DNA of 64,000 nt from an uncultured Mediterraneibacter sp. (GCA_944381495.1 CALWLJ010000006.1:1-64000), one strand, 5' to 3'. Shown: positions 1-8,814, counted from the stretch's first letter. Translations and numbers: made by a program. Notes: a model not told the origin generated them from the sequence alone.

Positions 1-359
1 CAGCGGGGATCACGAAAAATATTCACATTAGGGGACCAAAAGGTAAGTCCTTTGTAAATGTCCCTGTCTCCATGTGAGGAGGCGGCATTATATTTTGCTC
101 TCCCCTCCACAGCTATGACATTCGCCACTTCCCTGATCAATTCTTCATCAAAGGACGCTGCCATCCCGATTGCCTGTGGGAATACAGTGGCAGTACCGGC
201 TCTTGCCACTCCGTGAAGTGCTTCATTCCACCAGTTATATTCCGGGATACTAAGTCTTGGGATTCCCGGTGAGTTATACCTGAGCTGAGAAGCCTTCTCT
301 TCTGTCGTCATTTTTGAGACCAGTTCCTGCGCTCTTTTTCTCGCTTCTTTTCTGTCCAT
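1..359 (-). CDS. Glycoside hydrolase family 3 enzyme, N-terminal part (runs off left edge)
   Basis: About 119 N-terminal residues are visible; the rest lies beyond the left edge. The start MDRKEARKRAQELVSKMT is followed by the motifs YNWWNEALHGVAR and ATVFPQAIGMAASFD, the substrate-pocket blocks typical of GH3 beta-glucosidases and beta-xylosidases. No signal peptide is seen, so a cytoplasmic enzyme acting on imported oligosaccharides is likely. The ATG at 357-359 follows a clear GGAGG. The nucleophile Asp would lie outside the window, so substrate (glucoside or xyloside) cannot be decided. Directly upstream is the stop codon of a sugar-permease remnant, which suggests the gene once ended a sugar-uptake operon. 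Confidence 0.85.
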   Translation of the reverse strand, partial: MDRKEARKRAQELVSKMTTEEKASQLRYNSPGIPRLSIPEYNWWNEALHGVARAGTATVFPQAIGMAASFDEELIREVANVIAVEGRAKYNAASSHGDRDIYKGLTFWSPNVNIFRDPR

Positions 360-379
360 CCTCTATCCTCCGATTATTA

Positions 380-517
380 TTATTCTTTTACGCCTCTTAA
401 AGTAAGTCCTGTTACGAAGTATCTCTGCAAGAACAATTCGCTGAACTCCTTGTTATCCAGATATTTCTTTATGCCTTGCAGGAATCCCAACCGCCATGGC
501 TTTTGAATTATTTTCTT
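380..517 (-). pseudogene. C-terminal remnant of a carbohydrate ABC transporter permease
   Basis: This frame ends with the peptide QRYFVTGLTLRGVKE and a stop, the characteristic tail of MalG/LplC-type sugar ABC permeases (compare the intact permease at 8815-9708, which ends QKYLITGIVVGSVKE). No transmembrane segment, EAA loop or start precedes it; the frame is closed by a stop about 45 codons upstream. I read this as the last exon-sized scrap of a permease gene left by a deletion. It sits about 20 nt before the GH3 start and overlaps the small open frame at 453-581 in another frame. Confidence 0.6.
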
Positions 518-581
518 TCACATCCAGATATAATAGCTGAACTGCCTTGTTCTTAATTGCTTCAAGATTTTCCTTTGTCAT
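453..581 (-). CDS. Small 42-residue open frame, unknown
   Basis: The frame starts MTKENLEAIKNKAVQLLYLD and ends GIPARHKEISG. It has a good ribosome binding site (GGAG about 9 nt before the ATG), which is why it is listed, but I do not recognise it. Its 3' half runs over the permease remnant in a different frame, so it may be a chimeric frame made by the same deletion rather than a real gene. A helical, charged N-terminal half is all that can be said about structure. It could equally be a leader peptide for the GH3 gene downstream. Confidence 0.3.
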   Translation of the reverse strand: MTKENLEAIKNKAVQLLYLDVKENNSKAMAVGIPARHKEISG

Positions 582-698
582 GCCCTGCCTCTCCTTTTTT
601 CTATGATTTGCCAGACCCCTTACACAGTAAGGAATTCCTGTTATCTATTATACAACATTCAAAGTCCCATTTTATATAAAAATTATAGAAAATGCTGA
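582..698 (-). promoter_or_regulatory. Leader region with possible promoter before the small frame and GH3 gene
   Basis: Reading leftward there is a perfect -10 TATAAT (plus positions 647-652) without a convincing -35, then a small perfect hairpin CCTTAC-ACA-GTAAGG (around 618-632), then the ribosome binding site of the 42-residue frame. This is a plausible promoter for the GH3 operon. Nothing else is visible here. Confidence 0.35.
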
Positions 699-724
699 GT
701 TCCCCTGTCAGTTGACAGGGGAAC
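697..724 (-). terminator. Intrinsic terminator after lysS
   Basis: A perfect 12-bp inverted repeat (GTTCCCCTGTCA and its complement, 2-nt loop) lies 25 nt past the lysS stop and is followed on the minus strand by a T-rich stretch. Confidence 0.75.
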
Positions 725-749
725 CCATTTATACATCATATTCATCTTA

Positions 750-2681
750 TTAATACAGTTTCGCCCCTGCCGGAATGTTGTCATCCACCATCAGGAGATT
801 TAATCCTTCTTTTCCGTCATATTCATAAACCGCACTGATAAGCATACCGCAGGAATCAATTCCCATCATCTTTCTCGGAGGCAGGTTTGTAATAGCAATG
901 CAGGTCTTTCCAACCAATTCTTCCGGTTCATAGTATTCATGAATACCGCTCAGAATCACTCTGTCATTGCCTGTACCGTCATCAAGAACAAACTTTAACA
1001 GTTTCTTGCTCTTCGGTACTGCTTCACACTCTTTAACCTTTACAACCCTGAAATCAGACTTGCTGAAGGTATCAAAGTCAACCATATCCTCAAAAAGCGG
1101 TTCAACCTTTACTTTTGAAAGGTCAATTTTCGCAAATTCTTCGCAATTCGCACTGCTTTCTTCTTTAAGTCCTTTATTTCCGGACTTTTCACCGCCTATG
1201 CTCTTCATTGTCGGGAAGAGCAGTACATCCCTGATGGCAGCGCTGTCTGTGAGCAGCATACACATTCTGTCGATACCGAATCCGATACCTCCTGTAGGCG
1301 GCATACCGATCTCCAGAGCATTCAGGAAGTCTTCATCTGTTGTGTTCGCCTCTTCGTCGCCCTGAGCCAGCTGCTCTTCCTGAGCCTTGAAGCGCTCTCT
1401 CTGGTCGATCGGGTCATTCAGCTCGGAGTACGCATTTGCCATCTCCCAGCCGTTCATGAAGAACTCGAAACGCTCTACATAGTCCGGATTCTCCGGTTTT
1501 TTCTTTGTCAGCGGAGAGATCTCGATAGGATGATCCATAACAAATGTCGGCTGTACCAGGTGTTCCTCTACATATTCTTCAAAGAACAGGTTCAGGATAT
1601 CGCCCTTCTTATGTCTCTCCTCGAATTCGATATTATGCTCTTTTGCAAGCTGTCTTGCCTGCTCAAGGGTTTCCACTTCATTCCAGTCCACACCGGCATA
1701 CTTCTTCACAGCGTCAACCATGGTAATACGCTCGAACGGTTTGCCAAGATCCATCTCGATGCCGTTGTAAACGATCTTTGTCGTGCCCAGCACTTCCTGT
1801 GCCACATGACGGTACAGCTTCTCTGTCAGATCCATCATGCCGTTGTAGTCTGTATATGCCTGATAGAGTTCCATCAGAGTGAACTCCGGATTGTGTCTCG
1901 TGTCAAGTCCTTCGTTTCTGAACACACGGCCGATCTCGTATACTTTCTCCAGACCGCCGACGATCAGTCTCTTCAGATAGAGCTCCAGAGAGATACGAAG
2001 CTTGAGATCTTCATTCAGCGCGTTGAAATGTGTCTCAAAGGGTCTTGCCGCAGCTCCGCCTGCGTTGCTTACGAGCATGGGGGTCTCAACCTCCATGAAT
2101 CCCTCTCCGTCAAGATATCTTCTGATGGCGCTCAGGATCTTCGAACGCTTGATAAAGGTATCCTTTACTTCCGGGTTCATGATCAGATCCACGTATCTCT
2201 GACGGTAACGGATATCCGTGTTCGTCAGTCCGTGGAACTTCTCCGGAAGGATCTGCAGGCTCTTGGAAAGCAGAGTCACATGAGATGCATGAACAGACAT
2301 CTCACCTGTCTTTGTACGGAACACCTCTCCTGTGATTCCGATCACATCACCTACATCCAGCTTTTTGAACTCTTTATAGTTCTCTTCGCCCACACTGTCA
2401 CGTGCCACATAGGACTGAATGTTCCCCTTCAGGTCCTGTACGTTGCAGAAAGATGCCTTCCCCATCACACGCTTGGACATCATACGTCCTGCGATGGAAA
2501 CCTCTTTCCCTTCCAGCTCGTCAAATTTGTCTTTGATCTCCTGGCTGTGGTGTGTCTGGTTATATTTTGTGATCACAAACGGGTCCTTCCCGTTCTGCTG
2601 AAGTTCCGCCAGTTTCTCACGGCGTACCTTTCTCAACTGGTTTAAATCCGGTTCCTGTCCGTTTTTCTGCTGCTGAACCAC
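750..2681 (-). CDS. lysS: Lysyl-tRNA synthetase (class II) with C-terminal tRNA-binding domain
   Basis: The enzyme charges tRNA-Lys with lysine. An N-terminal OB-fold anticodon-binding domain (about residues 50-150) precedes the class II core, with motif 2 [20 protein letters not shown] and motif 3 [13 protein letters not shown]. At about 643 residues it is some 140 longer than ordinary bacterial LysS: the last ~110 residues ([46 protein letters not shown]) are an EMAP-II/Trbp111-type OB domain like the C-terminus of MetG, which binds tRNA non-specifically. I chose the GTG at 2679-2681 because AAGGAAGGAG lies 8 nt before it; a longer TTG start at 2708 would place that site inside the gene. 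It follows greA in a conserved run. Confidence 0.95.
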   Translation of the reverse strand: MVQQQKNGQEPDLNQLRKVRREKLAELQQNGKDPFVITKYNQTHHSQEIKDKFDELEGKEVSIAGRMMSKRVMGKASFCNVQDLKGNIQSYVARDSVGEENYKEFKKLDVGDVIGITGEVFRTKTGEMSVHASHVTLLSKSLQILPEKFHGLTNTDIRYRQRYVDLIMNPEVKDTFIKRSKILSAIRRYLDGEGFMEVETPMLVSNAGGAAARPFETHFNALNEDLKLRISLELYLKRLIVGGLEKVYEIGRVFRNEGLDTRHNPEFTLMELYQAYTDYNGMMDLTEKLYRHVAQEVLGTTKIVYNGIEMDLGKPFERITMVDAVKKYAGVDWNEVETLEQARQLAKEHNIEFEERHKKGDILNLFFEEYVEEHLVQPTFVMDHPIEISPLTKKKPENPDYVERFEFFMNGWEMANAYSELNDPIDQRERFKAQEEQLAQGDEEANTTDEDFLNALEIGMPPTGGIGFGIDRMCMLLTDSAAIRDVLLFPTMKSIGGEKSGNKGLKEESSANCEEFAKIDLSKVKVEPLFEDMVDFDTFSKSDFRVVKVKECEAVPKSKKLLKFVLDDGTGNDRVILSGIHEYYEPEELVGKTCIAITNLPPRKMMGIDSCGMLISAVYEYDGKEGLNLLMVDDNIPAGAKLY

Positions 2682-2711
2682 TGTAATATTCTCCTTCCTT
2701 ATAAGCAAACT

Positions 2712-2746
2712 CAGACCTCTTAATAAATCAAATACTAAGAGGTCTG
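2712..2746. other. Hairpin between greA and lysS
   Basis: A perfect 11-bp inverted repeat (CAGACCTCTTA with its complement, 13-nt loop) occupies the short gap between the greA stop and the lysS ribosome binding site. No T-run follows, so it is more likely an mRNA-stabilising or processing stem than a terminator. Confidence 0.6.
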
Positions 2747-2761
2747 CATCATATCCTGTGT

Positions 2762-3247
2762 TTATTTTGAACGGCTGATCTCAAGCACTTTGTACTGGAT
2801 CACACCTGCCTGAGTTTCTACGTCTACTACATCTCCGACCTGTTTTCCCATCAGGGCCTGGCCTACAGGAGACTCGTTGGAGATCTTGCCCTCCAGGCTG
2901 TTGGCCTCTGTAGATCCTACGATCTTGAACTCCATCTCCTCGTCAAATGTGATGTCGAACACTTTCACAGTACATCCTACATTGATCTTGTCGAAATCAA
3001 CCTCGTCCTCAACAACAACCTCTGCATTCTTCAGAATGCCTTCCAGCTCCTCGATACGAGCCTCGATATCGCGCTGCTCGTCCTTCGCCGCATCATACTC
3101 TGCGTTCTCGGACAGGTCGCCCTGCTCTCTCGCTTCCTTGATCTTTTCAGCAACTTCTTTTCTCTTTACCACTTTCAGATTCTCAAGTTCATCCTCGAGT
3201 GCCTTTAATCCGGCATAAGTAAGTAATCTTTTCTTTGCCTCTGCCAT
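2762..3247 (-). CDS. greA: Transcription elongation factor GreA
   Basis: GreA rescues backtracked RNA polymerase by stimulating transcript cleavage in the secondary channel. The 161 residues match the family length. The N-terminal two-helix coiled coil (about residues 10-80) carries the acidic tip in [16 protein letters not shown], which supplies the Asp and Glu that position the catalytic metal; the C-terminal FKBP-like domain (about 85-158) contains [18 protein letters not shown]. The ATG at 3247 follows a GGGAG. It lies between dusB and lysS, an order common in clostridia. Confidence 0.97.
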   Translation of the reverse strand: MAEAKKRLLTYAGLKALEDELENLKVVKRKEVAEKIKEAREQGDLSENAEYDAAKDEQRDIEARIEELEGILKNAEVVVEDEVDFDKINVGCTVKVFDITFDEEMEFKIVGSTEANSLEGKISNESPVGQALMGKQVGDVVDVETQAGVIQYKVLEISRSK

Positions 3248-3357
3248 TGGTTACGCTCCCTTTCTGTTTCTTTGTATGTCCTATTATTTACAAGAGATTT
3301 TTCCTCTTGTCCTTTGTCTTTAAGTCTATTTCGCAATTTCAATATTATAACTAAAAC

Positions 3358-4317
3358 CTATAATGATGTCAAGAGATTTTCCAGCTCTTCATAGCTCTCC
3401 ACGGCGTTGATCCGCTCCCTCAGACGGGCCGCTCCGGGGATGCCTTTCGTGTACCAGGAAACGTGTTTCCGCATCTCACGGATCCCCTGATATTCCCCTT
3501 TATAGTCCAGCTGGAGACGGGCATGGCGGAGCATCATTTTCCGCACTTCATCCTTGTCCGGTCTGGGCGGGACCACGCCGGTCTTCTCATACTCGATCAT
3601 CTCTGAGAATATCCATGGATTTCCTTCCGCACCTCTTGCGATCATCACTCCGTCACAGCCGGTCTGTTCCTGCAGGGCCGCCGCTTTCTGGGGAGAAGTC
3701 ACATCTCCGTTTCCTATGACAGGAATGGATACCGCCTCCTTCACCTGACGAATGATATCCCAGTCGGCATTCCCGCTGTAATACTGCTCTCTCGTCCGCC
3801 CGTGGACCGCTACGGCAGAAGCGCCGGCTTCCTCGATGATCTTTGCGATCTCAACTGCATTTACATGATCGTCGTCAAATCCTTTCCGGATCTTCACAGT
3901 GACCGGCTTTTCAATGGCCTTTACAATGGCGCTGACGATCTCATACACCAGCTTCGGCTCCTTCATCAGCGCAGATCCCTCGCCGTTCTTCACCACCTTC
4001 GGGACCGGGCATCCCATATTAATATCCAGGATGGCAAAAGGACGCTCCTCGATCCGTTTCGCCATCTCACTCATGATCTTCGGATCCGAGCCAAAAAGCT
4101 GAAGAGAAACCGGTTTCTCATCCGGATGGATCGTCAGCAGCTGCTCCGTGTTCCGATTATTGTACAGGATCGCCTTGGCGCTGACCATCTCCATACAGAG
4201 GAGACCTGCTCCCTGCTCCCGGCAGAGCAGACGAAATGGCAGGTCTGTTACGCCTGCCATGGGTCCTAAAATATATATATTTTCAAGTTCGACATTACCT
4301 ATTTTCAGTTTCTTCAT
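3358..4317 (-). CDS. dusB: tRNA-dihydrouridine synthase B
   Basis: This FMN enzyme reduces specific uridines in tRNA to dihydrouridine. The 319-residue TIM-barrel protein shows the FMN-binding start GPMAGVTDLPFR, the catalytic cysteine motif INMGCPVPKVVKNGEG (Cys near residue 101), and GVMIARGAEGNPW near the phosphate site; the C-terminal helical tRNA-binding domain follows. Its start is only 10 nt past the stop of the zeta-toxin-like gene and its ribosome binding site lies inside that gene's last codons, so the toxin gene is now cotranscribed with dusB. Confidence 0.95.
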   Translation of the reverse strand: MKKLKIGNVELENIYILGPMAGVTDLPFRLLCREQGAGLLCMEMVSAKAILYNNRNTEQLLTIHPDEKPVSLQLFGSDPKIMSEMAKRIEERPFAILDINMGCPVPKVVKNGEGSALMKEPKLVYEIVSAIVKAIEKPVTVKIRKGFDDDHVNAVEIAKIIEEAGASAVAVHGRTREQYYSGNADWDIIRQVKEAVSIPVIGNGDVTSPQKAAALQEQTGCDGVMIARGAEGNPWIFSEMIEYEKTGVVPPRPDKDEVRKMMLRHARLQLDYKGEYQGIREMRKHVSWYTKGIPGAARLRERINAVESYEELENLLTSL

Positions 4318-4326
4318 ATTTTTGTT

Positions 4327-4923
4327 TTATCCATTCTCCTGTGGGCTTTCTTTTTCCTGTCTCTCTACAGATATGCTGCTTCTGTACCAAAGCGGAACAT
4401 CACGCGAAATCCTGGCAGGCACACCCTTTTTATAAATAGCAAATCTGCGGAATTTTACTGTATTATCATAAATCACTGCAAGGTCACACATTGGAAGAAC
4501 TATTTTTAAGTTAGAAATAGATTCCACATACCTTTTATCAATTACGTCTTCCGGTATTCCATGCCCACCATGCTGCACCCTGTACTTTACACGTTTCTTT
4601 GCCAGATCTGATGAATCAAGCCCCACATAATGTAGCTCTATCATATACCCCTTGCTTTTTGCTTTAACAATATTATTGATAATCGATTTACCGCACAAAG
4701 TCGTTTCCTGATTAAAAGAAACCTCTTTCGAAAAGCAGTCTAAAAGTTTTAAGACAGCCATTTTTCCTGCTTTTACAAGATCTTCTCCTTTCCTCCAGTC
4801 TCCAAATTCTTTCAGTATTTCATCGGTATTTACGCGAGGCATATCCTGTATAGATTTCAAAGTCTGATAAAGAGTGGATTTTCCAGCTCCATTTACACCT
4901 GCTATTAATATATATTTTTTCAT
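4327..4923 (-). CDS. Zeta-toxin-like P-loop kinase
   Basis: The N-terminus KKYILIAGVNGAGKSTL is a Walker A loop of the zeta toxin/AAA_33 kinase type, followed by NTDEILKEFGDW (candidate catalytic Asp) and FNQETTLCGKS, the substrate-side block of zeta-like proteins. Zeta toxins phosphorylate UDP-N-acetylglucosamine and block wall synthesis, but related kinases have other targets, so the substrate is not known. About 198 residues is short for the family. The ATG overlaps the stop of the upstream small gene by one base (TGATG), as in toxin-antitoxin pairs. The region is visibly more AT-rich than dusB and coaX on either side, which suggests transfer. Confidence 0.75.
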   Translation of the reverse strand: MKKYILIAGVNGAGKSTLYQTLKSIQDMPRVNTDEILKEFGDWRKGEDLVKAGKMAVLKLLDCFSKEVSFNQETTLCGKSIINNIVKAKSKGYMIELHYVGLDSSDLAKKRVKYRVQHGGHGIPEDVIDKRYVESISNLKIVLPMCDLAVIYDNTVKFRRFAIYKKGVPARISRDVPLWYRSSISVERQEKESPQENG

Positions 4924-5102
4924 CAAAATAGATTTTCCTCAACAACTTTCTTCTGCTGTAACTGGAGCAAATAGTCGCCGATCATTTCATAGAAATTTCT
5001 CTGTTCTTCTGTCTCTGCCTCCAGTACAAGCTGCAGTGTATCTTCCGGCTGCAATTCTTTAATTTCCTCATATATGCGTTCATATTTTTTTACATTACAC
5101 AT
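4923..5102 (-). CDS. Small acidic protein, candidate antitoxin of the zeta-like kinase
   Basis: The 59-residue product begins MCNVKKYERIYEEIKELQ and ends QQKKVVEENLF. It is helical, acidic and contains no DNA-binding motif that I recognise. I chose the ATG at 5102 because GAAGG stands 7 nt before it; a longer frame reaches back to 5150 but lacks a binding site and runs into repeat A. Its position directly before and coupled to the kinase gene is the only argument for an antitoxin role. It does not obviously resemble the classical epsilon antitoxin. Confidence 0.55.
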   Translation of the reverse strand: MCNVKKYERIYEEIKELQPEDTLQLVLEAETEEQRNFYEMIGDYLLQLQQKKVVEENLF

Positions 5103-5145
5103 ACCAACACCTTCATTCTGTTGAACTCCATTTACCACAATTACA

Positions 5146-5326
5146 TTCAAGACTCGCTTGCGAGTCTTGGCGCGGGATTCGGGTCAGCTTTAGCTGACAT
5201 AATACATCTCCGAATCCCTGCGCATCCTCGCGGAGCGTATATCAGATGGGGGATTGACACCCGCCACTGATACTGATTTGTCACTCACCGCCTGTAGAGG
5301 CGGGAGTCATCCCACATCTGATATAT
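5146..5326. repeat. Repeat A, copy 1 (structured ~180-nt dispersed element)
   Basis: This stretch matches 35694-35873 in the same orientation over its whole length, with roughly a dozen differences. It folds into several hairpins: GACTCGC-TT-GCGAGTC at the left end; GGATTCGG pairing with CCGAATCC around an inner TCAGCT-TT-AGCTGA; a stem around CTCGCG; and a long right-hand arm in which ATATCAGATG pairs with CATCTGATAT around CCGCCT-GTAG-AGGCGG. No open frame or direct flanking duplication is evident. It fills the gap between coaX and the candidate antitoxin. Confidence 0.9.
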
Positions 5327-5342
5327 ACCCTGCTGTGAAAAT

Positions 5343-6119
5343 TTATCCATTCTCCTTCATCCTGTCATAGATCATCCTAAGACCATTCAGTGTCAGCTGC
5401 GGATCATACAGATCAATGCAGTCCGTCTCTTTCGCAATGATCTTGCCCAGACCACCTGTCGCAATGACATAGGTGTCATTGTACCCGGACTCTTCTTTCA
5501 TCCGTCTCACAATATATTCCGTCTGGCCGATCGCGCCGAATACCAGACCTCCCTGCATACCGGTAACTGTGTCATGAGCAAGGATGGACTCTGGTTTCCG
5601 GATCTGGATAGACGGAAGCATAGCCGCGCCTCCCCAGAGAGAACGTCCCGCCGTCTCGATACCGGGGGCAATGATACATGCCTCCAGAGAACGGTCCGGC
5701 CCGATCAGATCGTATGTGGTAGCCGTTCCGAAATCTATGACGATGGCCGCCCCCTTAGCGATAGCATATCCCGCCACTGCATTCACGATACGGTCCGGAC
5801 CTGTCCGGGACGGATTATCCGTTACTACCTTCACCCCGGTATCTGTATCCGCTGACACGATCACAGGGATCGTATCCAGATATTTGATAATGCTGCTGGT
5901 CAGGGAATGCATGATATCCGGAACCACTGATGCGATGATGACTGCTTTTATCTCCTTCGGATTGATCCCTCGATGTTCCAGAATACCACAGATTGTAAAA
6001 CCATATTCATCTGATGTTCTGGGTCTCTTCGTGGTCATGCGGAACATGCCCGCCAAAACTTCCTCCCTGAACACTCCCATGGTAATATTTGTATTCCCTA
6101 CATCGATCGTAAGCAGCAT
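5343..6119 (-). CDS. coaX: Type III pantothenate kinase
   Basis: CoaX phosphorylates pantothenate, the first step of coenzyme A synthesis; the type III family is insensitive to CoA feedback and needs a monovalent cation. Motifs are the ASKHA phosphate loop DVGNTNITMG at the start, TGPDRIVNAVAGY (about 105-117) and VIDFGTATTYD. About 258 residues is normal. The longest frame starts two codons earlier, but GAGGAGG is 7 nt before the second ATG (6117-6119) and only 1 nt before the first, so I use the second. coaX-dusB-greA-lysS is a familiar clostridial order, here interrupted by repeat A and the toxin pair. Confidence 0.95.
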   Translation of the reverse strand: MLLTIDVGNTNITMGVFREEVLAGMFRMTTKRPRTSDEYGFTICGILEHRGINPKEIKAVIIASVVPDIMHSLTSSIIKYLDTIPVIVSADTDTGVKVVTDNPSRTGPDRIVNAVAGYAIAKGAAIVIDFGTATTYDLIGPDRSLEACIIAPGIETAGRSLWGGAAMLPSIQIRKPESILAHDTVTGMQGGLVFGAIGQTEYIVRRMKEESGYNDTYVIATGGLGKIIAKETDCIDLYDPQLTLNGLRMIYDRMKENG

Positions 6120-6268
6120 CCTCATTCCTCCTCGTGCATTTACAGCTTATCCTGAAAAGCGCCTGCTTTTCTCCTCCCAGCAGTATTGATTTTTCATTTG
6201 AACAGGTACATATTAACATAATCCCGGGAAATTGACCAGTACGGCTAATAGAAAAACATACAAAAACA

Positions 6269-6320
6269 CTCCCTTCCGGACAGCAAGCGTTCTTATTTCA
6301 CTTGTCCATCCGAGAGGGAG
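6269..6320 (-). terminator. Terminator after the GH31 gene
   Basis: On the minus strand CTCCCT pairs with AGGGAG and GGACAAG with CTTG-CTGTCC, and the stem is followed by TGTTTTTG and more T-runs. It lies in the 268-nt gap between the GH31 stop and the coaX start and closes the sugar operon; the rest of the gap shows nothing I can support. Confidence 0.65.
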
Positions 6321-6387
6321 CTTATCAACCGTTTAACTCAACGGCCTGTCAATATTTCGCAGAGATTTTTCAGGTCCGTCCTTTTCC

Positions 6388-8790
6388 TCATTTTCCCGGG
6401 CACGCCGTCAGCATCTCCATCAGGACACCGCACAGATCCTTATCAAGATCCATTGTCTGCAGCTCGGAAAGGATCACAGATACCGGCCGGTCTGAATGTA
6501 TAAGGCTGTACAGTCTGTCTTTCAGAATAAACTCTATCTCAGCCTGGTTCAGGAAATCAAAGCATCTTTCCGATATATTATTATCCGTCTCTCTGTAAAC
6601 CAGATCTATGGAAATCTCGACCCTGCCGGCTGTATCTGTCTCCGGAATCTCTACCACTGCCGCTTTTTTGTGAACATCATATGAGACAATGGCATCGATC
6701 TTGGTGCCGTCCACTGTGACAGCAACTTCCTGCCCCGGATCTTTAAACCCTGTCATCTCCACCACATAACTCCGGCGGGCAGGTATAAGCGCACGGTTTC
6801 CTTCGGAAGGATAAATCGTAAATACTGCTTTTTCATTTTCACAGTAGGTCATCCTTGTAGTACAGCAGACGCCGCTTTCATAGTCACAGGTCTCATTGTC
6901 ATCTTCATACAGCTCAAATTCACCGTTTCTGCCCGCATAAACCATGATATGGAGGGAATCCGGATTCTTTTCCGCCTGGACCGCACGGATCTCATCGGTA
7001 AAGGGAAGAATGGCTCCCGCCGGCGCCAGGACCGGGATACTTTCTATCCCTCTGTACATATCAAGGACTCTGTCGCCTTCATACATCATCCCCGTGTAAA
7101 TATCATACCAGAGTCCTTCCGGAATCCATGTCCGCACCTTCGCCACATTCAGTCCCTTTTTCCTGGGGGAAGTAATCGGAGCCACTATCAGGGAACTGCC
7201 AAAATAATACTGATTCTTCATCTGATAGGCTTCTTCCTTCTCCGGCCATTCATAGTACATCGGGGAGATGAGGGGTATATTTTCCTTATAATTCCTGTAA
7301 TTCATGGTATAGAGATACGGGATCATCCTGTGCCGTTCCCTGAGCATATTCCCCATTACCTCTTCGGTCTCCTTTTTATAGCGCCAGGGTTCTTTGCCGT
7401 TGAATTCACTGCTGGAGCTGTGCAACCGCATGATCGGAGAAAATACGCCAAGCTGTACCCACCGGGCTGTCATCTCATCATCCTTGTACCCCATCATGTG
7501 ACCGCCGATATCATGGCTCCACCAGCCATACCCGATGTTAGAAGCAGTAAGGGTGAAATATGGCTGAAAATCCAGCGACTCCCATGTCACGATCGTATCT
7601 CCGGAGAATCCCACCGGATATCTGTGGCTTCCCGGTCCCGCATATCTGGAAAATGTCATTGGGCGCCTGCCCTTTCTTCCGCTGTCCAGGAAATGGAAAT
7701 GATTCAGGATCCAGAGCGGATCCAGGCCCTCTATCCGGGTCACTCCACCCTGCTGCCAGTCGATCCACCAGAAATCAACGCCCTGTTCCTCCAGCGGGTG
7801 ATGGATGTACTTGAAATACGCATCCACATATTCCGGATCAGCCAGATCGCACGCCACCGGCTCCTCCGTCTCAGGGTCAACGCCCATGGCACGTGCCATC
7901 TTCTCATACTGTTCTTCATGTGCCCGCACACCGTCTGCCGGGTGTACATTCAGAGTAACTTTCTTCCCCCGCTTATGCAGTTCATCAAGGAACCGCTTCG
8001 GATCCGGAAACAGTTCTCTGTTCCAAGTATAACCGGTCCAGCCACTTCCGTATTTGGGATCGATATCCACCAGATGCCAGTCCATATCAATGACCGCAAC
8101 TGTGAAAGGAAGATTCTCCTTTTCAAATCGGTCCATAAGCTTCAGATAGCTTTCTTCGCTGTACTTATAATAACGGCTCCACCAGTTTCCAAGAGCGAAC
8201 CGGGGCAGCATAGGCGTCCTGCTGCACAGCCGGCAGAAGTCGGCCAAGGCCTGTCTGTAATCATGCCCGTATCCCCAGAAATACAGATCCCGGATTCCCT
8301 TTTTCCTTGGTTCGATCCATCCGTCTTCCAGGAGGATCTGGGATCCGCTGTCATCCAGAATGGAGAATCCATTCCGGGATATGATCCCATGATCCAACGG
8401 AACAGCGCCGTCCGCTCCGTCAAGCGTCCGTGCCGTTCCGCCCAGATCGGAGACCGTATCTCCATAACGCCACATGCTGTGATATGCCGTCAGTTTTCCT
8501 TTTACCTGTATGCTGAGTCCGTTAGGTGAAAACTCTTTTTCATCATATTTCAGATGCAGACAGGAAGTGTATATATCTATGCCGTCCCGGGTCCGGTTCA
8601 TATGGTATTCCGTCTCCGGGAAATCCCTGTTCAGCACGACCTGGGTCGCTCTGTCTTCAAAGATTCCTTCTTCGCTGTATTCCAGGCGCATGAGCCTGTC
8701 CGTAAGTACAGTGATCCTGTATTTATCCCCCGTGACTATGTTTTTCTGCAGTGCCCCGGGTGATGTCTTCATTCTGTAGATTTCCTTCAT
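6388..8790 (-). CDS. Glycoside hydrolase family 31 (alpha-glucosidase/alpha-xylosidase type)
   Basis: About 800 residues. The N-terminal beta-sandwich is followed by the barrel with LPRFALGNWWSRYYKYSEE, IDMDWHLVDIDPKYGSGWTGYTW, the nucleophile region FWWIDWQQGG and the acid/base region GFSGDT, then SHDIGGHMMG. GH31 enzymes retain configuration and remove terminal alpha-glucosyl or alpha-xylosyl units; the nucleophile block WIDWQQG differs from the commoner W.DMNE, so I leave substrate open. There is no signal peptide, so it acts on imported sugar. The ATG at 8790 has AGGAGG 8 nt upstream; the GTG three codons earlier overlaps that site. It is the last gene of the operon with the binding protein and permeases. 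Confidence 0.92.
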   Translation of the reverse strand: MKEIYRMKTSPGALQKNIVTGDKYRITVLTDRLMRLEYSEEGIFEDRATQVVLNRDFPETEYHMNRTRDGIDIYTSCLHLKYDEKEFSPNGLSIQVKGKLTAYHSMWRYGDTVSDLGGTARTLDGADGAVPLDHGIISRNGFSILDDSGSQILLEDGWIEPRKKGIRDLYFWGYGHDYRQALADFCRLCSRTPMLPRFALGNWWSRYYKYSEESYLKLMDRFEKENLPFTVAVIDMDWHLVDIDPKYGSGWTGYTWNRELFPDPKRFLDELHKRGKKVTLNVHPADGVRAHEEQYEKMARAMGVDPETEEPVACDLADPEYVDAYFKYIHHPLEEQGVDFWWIDWQQGGVTRIEGLDPLWILNHFHFLDSGRKGRRPMTFSRYAGPGSHRYPVGFSGDTIVTWESLDFQPYFTLTASNIGYGWWSHDIGGHMMGYKDDEMTARWVQLGVFSPIMRLHSSSSEFNGKEPWRYKKETEEVMGNMLRERHRMIPYLYTMNYRNYKENIPLISPMYYEWPEKEEAYQMKNQYYFGSSLIVAPITSPRKKGLNVAKVRTWIPEGLWYDIYTGMMYEGDRVLDMYRGIESIPVLAPAGAILPFTDEIRAVQAEKNPDSLHIMVYAGRNGEFELYEDDNETCDYESGVCCTTRMTYCENEKAVFTIYPSEGNRALIPARRSYVVEMTGFKDPGQEVAVTVDGTKIDAIVSYDVHKKAAVVEIPETDTAGRVEISIDLVYRETDNNISERCFDFLNQAEIEFILKDRLYSLIHSDRPVSVILSELQTMDLDKDLCGVLMEMLTACPGK

Positions 8791-8814
8791 TGTATCCACC
8801 TCCTGTCTAACATT

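Noticed and set aside
5146-5326. tRNA, T-box or known riboswitch in repeat A
   Set aside because: Hairpins are present, but no cloverleaf, T-box motif (TGGNACCGCG) or aptamer consensus could be matched, and the same element occurs upstream of unrelated genes.
6949-8529. A 526-residue plus-strand frame opposite the GH31 gene
   Set aside because: Lies wholly within the coding region of a clear GH31 enzyme and shows no domain.
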